Shown one piece after another: positions 34,176-41,875 of a stretch of DNA of 64,000 bases. Origin of the DNA: Rathayibacter sp. VKM Ac-2760. GTDB lineage: Bacteria; Actinomycetota; Actinomycetes; Actinomycetales; Microbacteriaceae. The notes under the pieces are model-generated. The model did not search any database. It was given only the letters and a program-made list of their open reading frames with translations, and had not been told where the DNA came from. Each line of letters begins with the position of its first letter. Within the stretch, counting starts at the first letter, position 1. The position numbers were made by a program, and so were the translations under genes. The DNA lies in assembly GCF_009834185.1 (NCBI RefSeq), contig NZ_CP047173.1:3472001-3536000 (forward strand), in the 5' to 3' direction.

Positions 34176-34682
34176 TCAGCCGGCGAGCGCGCCGGCGTCC
34201 AGGGGCTCCGGGCGGAAGTCGAAGGCGACGACCCCCGCCGTGTCGAGCAGCGGGCCGACGAAGCCCTTGAAGGCGTCGTGCGCCGGGTCGAACAGACCCG
34301 GACCGTCGACCGCGGGCCGTCCGATGTAGTAGTTGAGGTCGCCCTCGGACGCGAAGGTCAGCAGGAATGCGCGGTCGAAGCCCTCGCCGGCACCCTCGGT
34401 GCTGAGCTGCGGGCCGTTCTCGATCGAGACGATGTAGGGGCGGCCGTCGCGCAGGCACTCCTCGCCGAGCGCGAGGAAGCGGGCGATCACGCCGTCCACC
34501 TCGGCGACGAGCGCGGTGGGGCGGAAGCGGAAGAGCACGATGTGGCGGATCGTGCCGGGGCGGTAGCCTGCGGCGGTGAACTGCTCGGGGGTGACCTCGG
34601 CGAGCGCCGCGGCGGCGCGCTCCGGTCCGCTCCGCCAGCGGGACCCGATGGTCTCTGCCGAGTCGGTCTCCGTGTCGATCAT
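34176..34682 (-). CDS. Dabb (stress-responsive A/B barrel) domain protein
   Basis: A 168-residue protein. The Dabb domain begins at about residue 45 with IRHIVLFRFRP and includes LGEECLRDGRPYIVSIENGPQ and a DRAFLLTFASEGDLNYYIG segment, with the alpha-beta barrel signature of the family. The first 44 residues are a helical extension. The ATG overlaps the stop of the RND pump gene (ATGA), so its synthesis is coupled to the pump. The activity of Dabb proteins is usually unknown; some bind polyketides or heme-like ligands. Confidence 0.85.
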   Translation of the reverse strand: MIDTETDSAETIGSRWRSGPERAAAALAEVTPEQFTAAGYRPGTIRHIVLFRFRPTALVAEVDGVIARFLALGEECLRDGRPYIVSIENGPQLSTEGAGEGFDRAFLLTFASEGDLNYYIGRPAVDGPGLFDPAHDAFKGFVGPLLDTAGVVAFDFRPEPLDAGALAG

Positions 34683-37600
34683 GCCGACGCCTCTCCGGCG
34701 CGAGCGGCACGCCGCCGCTCACGATACCCCTCGACCAGGTTGTAGACGACCGGCAGGACGACCAGCGTCAGCACGGTCGAGGACACCAGCCCGCCGATCA
34801 CGACGATCGCCAGCGGTTGCGAGATGAAGCCGCCGTGCCCGGTGATCCCGAGGGCCATCGGCAGCAGCGCGAAGATCGTCGCGAGCGCCGTCATCAGGAT
34901 GGGGCGCAGCCGCCGCTCGGTGCCGTGCTCGAGCGCCTCCCGCACCGCCATCCCGCGCGCGCGGTACTGGTTCACCAGGTCGATCAGCACGATCGCGTTG
35001 GTGACCACGATGCCGATCAGCATCAGCACGCCGATCAGCGAGGGCACGCCGAGCGGGACTCCGGTGAGCACCTGGAGCAGGATCGCCCCGGTGGCCGCGA
35101 ACGGCACCGACACCAGCAGCAGCAGCGGCTGCAGCAGCGAGCGGAAGGTCGCGACCATCACGACGTAGACGATCAGGATCGCCACCAGCAGCGCGATCCC
35201 GAGCTGCGAGAACGCGTCGCTCTGGTCGGCCGTGACCCCGCCGAGCGAGGCGGAGACGCCGGCCGGCAGGTCCGTGCCGTCGATCGCGCTCTGCACCGCG
35301 ACGTTCGCCGAGGCGAGATCGTCGCCCTCCGGCGTGACCGTGATGGTGGCGGTGCGCTGCCCGCGCTCGGTGGTGATGCTCGCGGGTCCGTCCGTCCGCT
35401 CCACCGCGGCGAGCGTCGAGAGCGCCACCGGGCCGGTGCGGGTCGGGATCTCGAGGGCCGACAGCTCGTCCAGCGTGGCCGGCGGCTGCGCGTCGGCGAG
35501 GTAGACGGAGAGCGTGCGGTCGTCGATCACGACGCTGCCGGTCTGGGTCGGCTGCAGCGCCTGGCTGACGAGGGTGCCGACGGCGACCTCGGTGAGGCCC
35601 GCCTCGGCGGCCGCGGCCCGGTCGACCCGCACCGCGATGTAGGGCAGCGAGGAGGAGAGGTTGCTCTCGGCCTGGCTGATCCCGTCGGTCCCGCGGAGCG
35701 CCGCGAGCAGCGTGTCGTTCGCGCTCTGCAGATCGCTCTGCGAGGCGGTCGAGAGGTCCACCTCGATGTCCGAGGAGGCGCCGAAGCCGGACGAGGCCGC
35801 GACGCTGATGTCGTCCGCGGAGGCGACCGAGCCGAGCGCCGTGCGGACGTCCGCCTGCACGGTCTCCTGGTCGGCCGACTCGTCGGTGGTGACGGAGTAG
35901 CGGATCGACGTGCCGCCGCCTCCGCCGCCGAACGCGCTCTGCAGTCCGCCGCCCGCCGAGCCGATCGAGAGCTGCACGGTCTGCACGCCGGCGACGTCGA
36001 GGATCGCGGAGCTCGCCTGCTGGGCGGTCGTGTCCTGCGCGTCGAGGCTCTGCCCGTCCGGCACGGTCTGCGTCACGGTGAAGGTGTTCTGACCGCTCGC
36101 GCCGAGGAAGTTGGTCTTCATCAGCGGGTAGAGCGCGCCGGTGCCGACGAGCACGAGCAGCGCGAGCAGGACGGTGACGACCGAGTGCCTGAGGGTCCAG
36201 GCGATGATCGGACCGTAGACGCGCTGGAGCGCCGAGGCGCGGCGGGGGGCCGTGCGCGCGCTGTGGCGGGCGTGCTCGGGCTCGCCGCCGGCGTCCGCGT
36301 GCGCCACGACCTCGCCCGCGGCGGCGCGCTCCTCGTCGAGGGCGGCGCGGGCCGCCTCGCGGACACCCGGGCGCTTCGACGGGCGGAGGAACCAGTACGC
36401 CAGCACGGGCACGATCGTGAGCGCCACGATCAGCGACGCCAGCAGCGCGATCGACACCGTCAGCGCGAACGGGCGGAACAGCTCGCCGGTGGTGCCGCCG
36501 ACGAACGAGATCGGCAGGAAGACGGCGACCGTCGTGATGGTCGAGGCGGTGATCGCGCCCGCGACCTCGCGCACGGCGACCACGATCGTCCTCGCCCGCT
36601 CCTCCCCCGCATCGAGGTGCCGCTTGATGTTCTCGATCACGACGATGGAGTCGTCGACCACGCGGCCGATCGCGATCGTCAGCGCGCCGAGGGTGAGGAT
36701 GTTGAGCGTGTAGCCCGCGGTCTGCAGGCCGATGAAGGTGATCAGCACCGAGGTCGGGATCGAGATCGCCGTCACGAGCGTCGAGCGCACCGAGAGCAGG
36801 AACAGCAGGATCACGAGCACTGCGAAGACGAGGCCGAGCGCCCCCTCCTGCGCGAGCGACTCGATCGAGTCCTGGATGTAGGGGGCCTGGTCGAAGACCG
36901 AGGTGAAGGTCGCGTTGTCGCCGAGCGACGCCTCCAGGTCGGGCAGGAGCGCGGTGACGCCGGTCGAGACGTCGACGGTGTTCGCCGCGGGCAGCTTGGT
37001 GATGGAGAGGGTCAGCGCGGGCTGGCCGTTGACGCGGGAGATCGAGGTGATCGGGGCGTCGGTGACGGCGACGGTCGCGACGGAGCCGAGGGTCGGCGCG
37101 GCGACGTCGACGGGCGCGGCCTGGACGGCCGTCGCGGTGGACCGGATCAGCGGCAGCGCCGCGATCGCGTCGGTCGAGTCGAGCTTCACGCCGGACTGCA
37201 CCGAGAAGGTGCTGCCGTCCTGGGTGATCTCGCCGCCGGCGACGAGCACGCCGTTCTGCTGCAGCGCGGTGCGGATGTCGCTGATCGACAGGCCGGCGGC
37301 GGTCAGCGCCGCGTCGTCGGGCGTGATCGTCACGCGCTGGGCGCTCTCGCCGACGAGGGCGACCTCGCGCACTCCGTCGACCTTCTCCAGGTCCGGGATG
37401 ACGCTCGTGCGCAGCCGTTCGGCGAGCGCCTTCGCGTCGCCGTCGCTCGACACGGCGAGCTGCAGCACGGGGAGATCGTCGAAGGAGCCGGTGACGACCT
37501 GCGGGTCGACGCCGTCGGGCAGGGTGCTCTTGATCCGGTTGATCGCCTGCAGGATCTTCTGCTCGGCGGTCGCGAGGTCGGTGCCGTAGGTGAAGGAGGC

Positions 37601-37879
37601 GGAGATGAGCGACGAGTTCGTGGACGACGTCGCGCTGGTCGACTCGAGCCCCGGCACCCCCTGGATCGCGGTCTCGATCGGCGTCGAGACGTCGTCGTTG
37701 ACCACCTCCGGAGCGGCACCCGGGTAGCTCGAGATCACCGCCAGCTGCGGGAAGGAGATCGACGGCGCGAGCTCCTGCTTCAACCCGGTGAGGGCGACGC
37801 CGCCGAAGACGGCGATGACGACGGTGACGAGCGCGATGAGCGCCCGGTTCTTCATGCTGAGGACCGCGAGGAGATGCAC
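34679..37879 (-). CDS. RND efflux permease, AcrB-type
   Basis: A 1066-residue permease with 12 expected helices and two large extracytoplasmic loops, each with a porter-domain pair. The N-terminus (MKNRALIALVTVVIAVFGGVAL) is typical. Charged residues for proton relay are seen in GRVVDDSIVVIENIKRHL. The second half repeats the fold. In Gram-negatives AcrB works with a periplasmic adaptor and an outer-membrane channel; here neither gene is adjacent, as is usual for actinobacterial members of this branch. An unusual hydrophilic insert (about residues 505-550, Ala/Glu/His-rich) lies in the central cytoplasmic loop. Substrate not predictable. The Dabb and Nudix genes follow. Confidence 0.93.
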   Translation of the reverse strand: MHLLAVLSMKNRALIALVTVVIAVFGGVALTGLKQELAPSISFPQLAVISSYPGAAPEVVNDDVSTPIETAIQGVPGLESTSATSSTNSSLISASFTYGTDLATAEQKILQAINRIKSTLPDGVDPQVVTGSFDDLPVLQLAVSSDGDAKALAERLRTSVIPDLEKVDGVREVALVGESAQRVTITPDDAALTAAGLSISDIRTALQQNGVLVAGGEITQDGSTFSVQSGVKLDSTDAIAALPLIRSTATAVQAAPVDVAAPTLGSVATVAVTDAPITSISRVNGQPALTLSITKLPAANTVDVSTGVTALLPDLEASLGDNATFTSVFDQAPYIQDSIESLAQEGALGLVFAVLVILLFLLSVRSTLVTAISIPTSVLITFIGLQTAGYTLNILTLGALTIAIGRVVDDSIVVIENIKRHLDAGEERARTIVVAVREVAGAITASTITTVAVFLPISFVGGTTGELFRPFALTVSIALLASLIVALTIVPVLAYWFLRPSKRPGVREAARAALDEERAAAGEVVAHADAGGEPEHARHSARTAPRRASALQRVYGPIIAWTLRHSVVTVLLALLVLVGTGALYPLMKTNFLGASGQNTFTVTQTVPDGQSLDAQDTTAQQASSAILDVAGVQTVQLSIGSAGGGLQSAFGGGGGGTSIRYSVTTDESADQETVQADVRTALGSVASADDISVAASSGFGASSDIEVDLSTASQSDLQSANDTLLAALRGTDGISQAESNLSSSLPYIAVRVDRAAAAEAGLTEVAVGTLVSQALQPTQTGSVVIDDRTLSVYLADAQPPATLDELSALEIPTRTGPVALSTLAAVERTDGPASITTERGQRTATITVTPEGDDLASANVAVQSAIDGTDLPAGVSASLGGVTADQSDAFSQLGIALLVAILIVYVVMVATFRSLLQPLLLLVSVPFAATGAILLQVLTGVPLGVPSLIGVLMLIGIVVTNAIVLIDLVNQYRARGMAVREALEHGTERRLRPILMTALATIFALLPMALGITGHGGFISQPLAIVVIGGLVSSTVLTLVVLPVVYNLVEGYRERRRAARAGEASA

Positions 37880-37948
37880 GCCGTGAGTCTTCCATCAGCT
37901 GGCTGAGTATTCGTCCCCCTCCGGGAGGACCTGGAGGATCAGGGAGGA

Positions 37949-39385
37949 TCAGACGACGTCGGCGAGGTAGGACGTGTCGGCCGAGGGGTGGCGGGCGACC
38001 TGGCTCCAGGCGACGGCGAGCGCCTCCACCGCGCGGTCCGTCACCTCGGGCGAGTAGCCGATCGGGATGCGCAGGAAGCGCTCGAACGCGCCGTCGATCC
38101 CGAAGCGCGGGCCCGCCGTGATCAGCAGGCCGGAGGTGCGCGCGGCGAGCGCCAGCTGCGAGCTCGCGGGTCGGCCGAGGCCGACCCAGGTGGAGAGGCC
38201 GCCGGAGACCCGGGGCACGCTCCACTCCGGGATCGCGCGGGCGAGCGCCGCCTCGAGGTGGTCGCGGCCGGCGCGCAGCTGCTCGCGGCGCAGGTCGAGC
38301 ACGCCGTCCATCCGGCCGAGCATGTCGGCGACGAGGAGCTGCTCGACGATCGGGCTGCCGAGGTCACCGGCCGAGCGCGCGGCGACCAGCTTGCGGATGA
38401 TGCTCCGCTCGGCGCGGATCCAGCCGATCCGGATGCCGCCCCAGAGCGTCTTGCCGACGGAGCCGATCGAGATCACCGTGCCCTCCGGTCCGTAGGACGC
38501 GAACGGCAGCGGCGACATCCGGCGGTCGATGTCGAGCTCGGCGGTGGTCTCGTCGGCGATGATCAGCGTGCCCTGGCGGGCGGCGGCGGCGATCGCCTGC
38601 TCGCGCAGCTCCGTCGCCATCGAGCGGCCGGTCGGGTTGTGGAAGTCGGGCATCAGGTAGGCGAGCGTCGGGCTCGTGCCGCGGATCGCGGCGAGCAGTC
38701 CCTCGCCGTCCCAGCCGTCGGCGCCGTCGACGTTGACCGGCACGAGCCGCGCACCGGCCAGGCGGAGCGCCTCGTAGGCGTGCGGGTAGGTCGGCGCCTC
38801 GATCAGGGCGCGGTCGCCGCGGGCGAGCAGGGTGCGGGCGACGAGGGCGATCGCGTGCTGGGCGCCGATGGTCACCATGATCTGGCCGGGCTCGGTCCGC
38901 AGGCCCCGGCGGGTGTAGCGCTCGGCGATCGCGCGGCGCAGCAGCGGCAGGCCGACGGTGTCGTAGGAGCCGTCCTCGAAGTGCTCCGGCGCGAGGCGGG
39001 CGGCGCGGGCGTAGGCCTCGGCGAGCTCGGGCACCGCGGGCAGCGCCGCCTTGGTGAAGTCGAGGAAGTCCGGCGCCAGCGACGGCACGGCGTGCACGGC
39101 CGCGCCGGGAAGACGGGTCGCGCTGCCGGAGCCGCGCACGCTGACCAGGTAGCCGCTGTCGCGCAGCTCGCGGTAGGCGGCGGCGACGGTCGTCCGGCTC
39201 ACTCCGAGGCGCGCCGACAGCTCGCGCTCGGCCGGCAGCCGGCTGTCCGTGGGGATGCGGCCGTCGATGCTGAGCAGGCGGATGCGGTCGGCGAGCGCGA
39301 GGTACGCCGGGCGGGTGCCGCGCTGCTCGCGCCAGTCGCCGAGGAGGTTCTGCAGGGCGCGAACGCCGAAGTGGACATCAGCCAT
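37949..39385 (-). CDS. MocR-type GntR/aminotransferase regulator
   Basis: A 478-residue fusion. The N-terminal GntR winged helix (about 20-95) has RLPAERELSARLGVSRTTVAAAYRELRDSGYLVSVRGSGS. The C-terminal fold-type I aminotransferase-like domain (about 120-470) has the PLP lysine in GSVGKTLWGG at residue 312 and DEVxAELD-like DETTAELD. MocR regulators use PLP and an amino-acid or vitamin B6 ligand to control a neighbouring gene. It is divergent from a YczE family membrane protein, a very common pairing. Two 12-base direct repeats around its start are operator candidates. Confidence 0.93.
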   Translation of the reverse strand: MADVHFGVRALQNLLGDWREQRGTRPAYLALADRIRLLSIDGRIPTDSRLPAERELSARLGVSRTTVAAAYRELRDSGYLVSVRGSGSATRLPGAAVHAVPSLAPDFLDFTKAALPAVPELAEAYARAARLAPEHFEDGSYDTVGLPLLRRAIAERYTRRGLRTEPGQIMVTIGAQHAIALVARTLLARGDRALIEAPTYPHAYEALRLAGARLVPVNVDGADGWDGEGLLAAIRGTSPTLAYLMPDFHNPTGRSMATELREQAIAAAARQGTLIIADETTAELDIDRRMSPLPFASYGPEGTVISIGSVGKTLWGGIRIGWIRAERSIIRKLVAARSAGDLGSPIVEQLLVADMLGRMDGVLDLRREQLRAGRDHLEAALARAIPEWSVPRVSGGLSTWVGLGRPASSQLALAARTSGLLITAGPRFGIDGAFERFLRIPIGYSPEVTDRAVEALAVAWSQVARHPSADTSYLADVV

Positions 39386-39409
39386 GCGTCCAAGGTAGCC
39401 GAAGTGGAC
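39365..39409. promoter_or_regulatory. Direct-repeat operator candidate for the MocR regulator
   Basis: GCCGAAGTGGAC occurs at 39365-39376 (within codons 4-7 of mocR) and at 39398-39409, exactly 33 bases or three helical turns apart. MocR proteins often recognise direct repeats, so these probably mediate control of both divergent genes, mocR and yczE. Confidence 0.65.
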
Positions 39410-39447
39410 CGCGCGAAGAAGGCCACTCTTCCGATGGAATGCTCGGC

Positions 39448-40077
39448 ATGACGATCACCGCGCCCCTCGCCGTCCCCGCTCCCCCGCTGAGCCAGTGGCG
39501 CCTGCGGCCCGTGCCGCGGCTGCTGGTCGGGCTCGTGCTGTACGGCTTCGCGGACGCGATGATGATCCGCGCGTCGATCGGGGTGGATCCGTGGACCGTC
39601 TTCGCCCTCGGCGTCGCGCGCCAGACCGGACTGGGGATCGGACTGCTCACGAACGTGATCGGACTGCTCGTCCTGCTGCTCTGGATCCCCCTGCGGCAAC
39701 GGCCGGGCCTCGGCACCGTGCTGAACGTGCTGGTGGTCGGCACGACGATCGGCCTGGGGATCGAGCTGCTCGCCGTCCCGGCCGAGTGGTGGGGGAAGGC
39801 GCTGCTGTTCGCCGGCGGGCTCGTGCTGCTCGCCGTGGCCAGCGGCATCTACATCGGGGCGCGACTCGGGCCGGGGCCGCGCGACGGCCTGATGACCGGG
39901 CTGCACGACCGCCTCGGGGTGCCGATCTGGGCGGCCCGCGGCGGAGTCGAGCTCACGGTGCTCCTGATCGGCTGGGCCCTCGGCGGCGACGTCGGCGTCG
40001 GCACCCTCGCCTTCGCCCTGCTGATCGGGCCGCTCTGCGCGGTGACGCTGCCGCTGCTGGGGGTGCGCAGGCACTGA
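39448..40077 (+). CDS. YczE/YyaS/YitT family membrane protein
   Basis: About 209 residues with five to six membrane helices (RLLVGLVLYGFADAMMIRASIG; GVDPWTVFALGVARQTGLGIG; GPGPRDGLMTGLHDR; ARGGVELTVLLIGW). GxGPRD between helices is typical of this family. Function unknown; it is regularly linked to MocR regulators and may move a vitamin B6 or amino-acid-related compound. I prefer the ATG at 39448 because GGA lies nine bases upstream; an in-frame ATG at 39439 has no such site. Confidence 0.88.
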   Translation: MTITAPLAVPAPPLSQWRLRPVPRLLVGLVLYGFADAMMIRASIGVDPWTVFALGVARQTGLGIGLLTNVIGLLVLLLWIPLRQRPGLGTVLNVLVVGTTIGLGIELLAVPAEWWGKALLFAGGLVLLAVASGIYIGARLGPGPRDGLMTGLHDRLGVPIWAARGGVELTVLLIGWALGGDVGVGTLAFALLIGPLCAVTLPLLGVRRH

Positions 40078-40120
40078 CAGCCTGCCGCCGATCGCGAGGC
40101 CTGCGCCCCGTTCATGCTGA

Positions 40121-40203
40121 TCGAGTAGCCCGCGCAGCGGGCGTGTCGAGATCCACCCCGGTTCGAACGGTGGGTCTCGATACGCCGCTCCGCGGCTACT
40201 CGA
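40121..40203. repeat. Head-to-head pair of TCGAGTA/TATCGA hairpin elements (units C and D)
   Basis: Unit C (40121-40149) is TCGAGTA, then GCCCGC-GCA-GCGGGC, then GTGTCGA. Unit D (40177-40203) is TCGATAC, then GCCGC-TCC-GCGGC, then TACTCGA. The flanks (CATGCTGA before C and CCAGCATG after D) are also complementary, and the centre GTTCGAAC is palindromic, so the whole 40114-40210 stretch is one long near-palindrome. It lies after the YczE gene and before the convergent symporter gene. Confidence 0.85.
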
Positions 40204-40213
40204 CCAGCATGTG

Positions 40214-40290
40214 GCCGCACAACATCAGCTGAGACGAGGGGGCATCCCCTGACAGCGGAGGCCCACCCCTCTCAGCTGATGTTGTGCGGC
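40214..40290. repeat. Perfect 21-bp inverted repeat with internal hairpin
   Basis: The arms 40214-40234 (starting GCCGCACAACATC) and 40270-40290 (ending GATGTTGTGCGGC) are exact reverse complements. The 35-base loop contains a smaller hairpin, AGGGG-GCAT-CCCCT. The element lies 22 bases downstream of the symporter stop and may act as its terminator. It abuts repeat units C/D but differs from them in sequence. Confidence 0.95.
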
Positions 40291-40311
40291 GCCTGCCGCC
40301 CCGCGCTCCGG

Positions 40312-41748
40312 CTAGCGCTTCGCGCTCAGCTGCGCGCGGGTGCGCTCGGCCTCGTCCGAGTCCTGGATGGACGCGATGCCCTCGGTGATCGAGGTGCCCG
40401 AGGCGGGGGCGGCGTCGTGGTCGTCCGCGCCGAGCGAGGCCTCGTCGAACGGGCTGCGGCCGCCGAGCACCTCGCGGACCTGCACCATGTCGATCTGCTT
40501 GGTCCAGGTGCCGACGAGCAGGGTGGCGACGGCGTTGCCGGTGAAGTTGGTGACCGCGCGGGCCTCCGACATGAAGCGGTCGATGCCGACGATGACGCCG
40601 ACGCCGTTGACCAGGTCGGGGCGGAAGGACTGCAGACCGCCGGCCAGGGTGGCGAGTCCGGCGCCGGTGACGCCCGCGGCGCCCTTCGAGGCGATCATCA
40701 TGAAGAGCAGCAGGCCGATCTGCTCCGGGATCGACATCGGCGAGCCGGTCGCGGAGGCGATGAAGAGCGAGGCCATCGTGAGGTAGATCGCAGTGCCGTC
40801 GAGGTTGAACGAGTAGCCGGTCGGGACGGTGATGCCGACGACGGGCTTGGAGACGCCGAGGTGCTCCATCTTCGCGATCAGGCGGGGCAGCGCCGCCTCG
40901 GAGGAGGAGGTGCCGACGATGAGCAGGTACTCGCGGGCCAGGTACTTCATCAGCGAGAAGATGCTGACCCCGGTGACCAGGCGCAGCAGCAGGCCGAGGA
41001 TGACGACCACGAAGATCGCGCAGGTCAGGTAGAAGCCGATCATCAGCGTGGCGAGGGCGACGACCGCGCCCCAGCCGGTCTTGCCGACGACGGCGGCGAT
41101 GGCGCCGAACGCGCCGATCGGGGCGACCCAGAGCACCATCGAGAGGATGCGGAAGACGAGCACCTGGAGCTGCTTGATCGCGCCGAGGATCGGCTGGCCC
41201 TTGGCGCCCATCTTCTGCAGGGCGAAGCCGACGAGGAGGGCGACGAAGAGCGTCTGCAGGATGCTGCCGTCCACGAGCGAGGAGAACAGCGAGACGGGGA
41301 TGATCCCGAGGATGAAGTCCGAGGTGGACTCGGCCTTCAGGTCGCTGGTGTCGTAGGTGGCGCTCGAGATGTCGAGGCCCTCGCCCGGGTGCAGGATGTT
41401 GCCGACGACCAGGCCGATGGCGAGTGCGAAGGTCGACATCACGAGGAAGTAGCCGAGCGCGAGTCCACCGACCTTGCCGACCGTCGCGGCCTTGGCGATC
41501 GAGCCGATGCCGATGACGATGGTGCAGAAGATGATCGGCGCGATCATCATCTTGATCAGGCCGACGAACGCCTTGCCGACCGGCTCGAGCGTCGCGGCGA
41601 ACGCGGGGGCGACGAGGCCGACGATCACGCCGGCGACGACCGCGATGATCACGGCGATGTACAGCCAGTGGTTGCGGTCGATCCGGCGGCGGGTCTTCAC
41701 GGGGGTGGCCGGGGGGTTGAGCCGGTCGGTGCCGGGCGTCTTCGCCAT
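40312..41748 (-). CDS. dctA: Dicarboxylate/cation symporter (DctA type)
   Basis: About 478 residues with eight helices plus two re-entrant loops, of the DAACS family. Marks are FVGLIKMMIAPIIFCTIVIGIG, GTSSSEAALPRLI (serine-rich HP1 loop), YSFNLDGTAIYLTMASLFIA and FMSEARAVTNFTGNAVATLLV, all typical of C4-dicarboxylate DctA rather than glutamate GltP. It imports succinate, fumarate or malate with H+ or Na+. The ATG at 41748 has AGGA upstream; an in-frame ATG at 41769 lacks one. A DcuSR-type two-component system is divergent, matching the dctA-dcuSR logic. Confidence 0.92.
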   Translation of the reverse strand: MAKTPGTDRLNPPATPVKTRRRIDRNHWLYIAVIIAVVAGVIVGLVAPAFAATLEPVGKAFVGLIKMMIAPIIFCTIVIGIGSIAKAATVGKVGGLALGYFLVMSTFALAIGLVVGNILHPGEGLDISSATYDTSDLKAESTSDFILGIIPVSLFSSLVDGSILQTLFVALLVGFALQKMGAKGQPILGAIKQLQVLVFRILSMVLWVAPIGAFGAIAAVVGKTGWGAVVALATLMIGFYLTCAIFVVVILGLLLRLVTGVSIFSLMKYLAREYLLIVGTSSSEAALPRLIAKMEHLGVSKPVVGITVPTGYSFNLDGTAIYLTMASLFIASATGSPMSIPEQIGLLLFMMIASKGAAGVTGAGLATLAGGLQSFRPDLVNGVGVIVGIDRFMSEARAVTNFTGNAVATLLVGTWTKQIDMVQVREVLGGRSPFDEASLGADDHDAAPASGTSITEGIASIQDSDEAERTRAQLSAKR

Positions 41749-41875
41749 GAGCGTGTCCTGTCTCTTCATCGAGGTGGGGGGATACGACGATGCTGGACCC
41801 CGCGGGTCGCCCGTCCGGTGTTGCGTTCATACTGTTCACGGACATGGAGGTCCAGGTCGCGGACGAGGAGGTCGG

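Noticed and set aside
34679..37879. RND gene as an MmpL-type lipid transporter
   Set aside because: The porter loops and GRVVDDSIVVIEN motif match the AcrB/HAE branch rather than MmpL.
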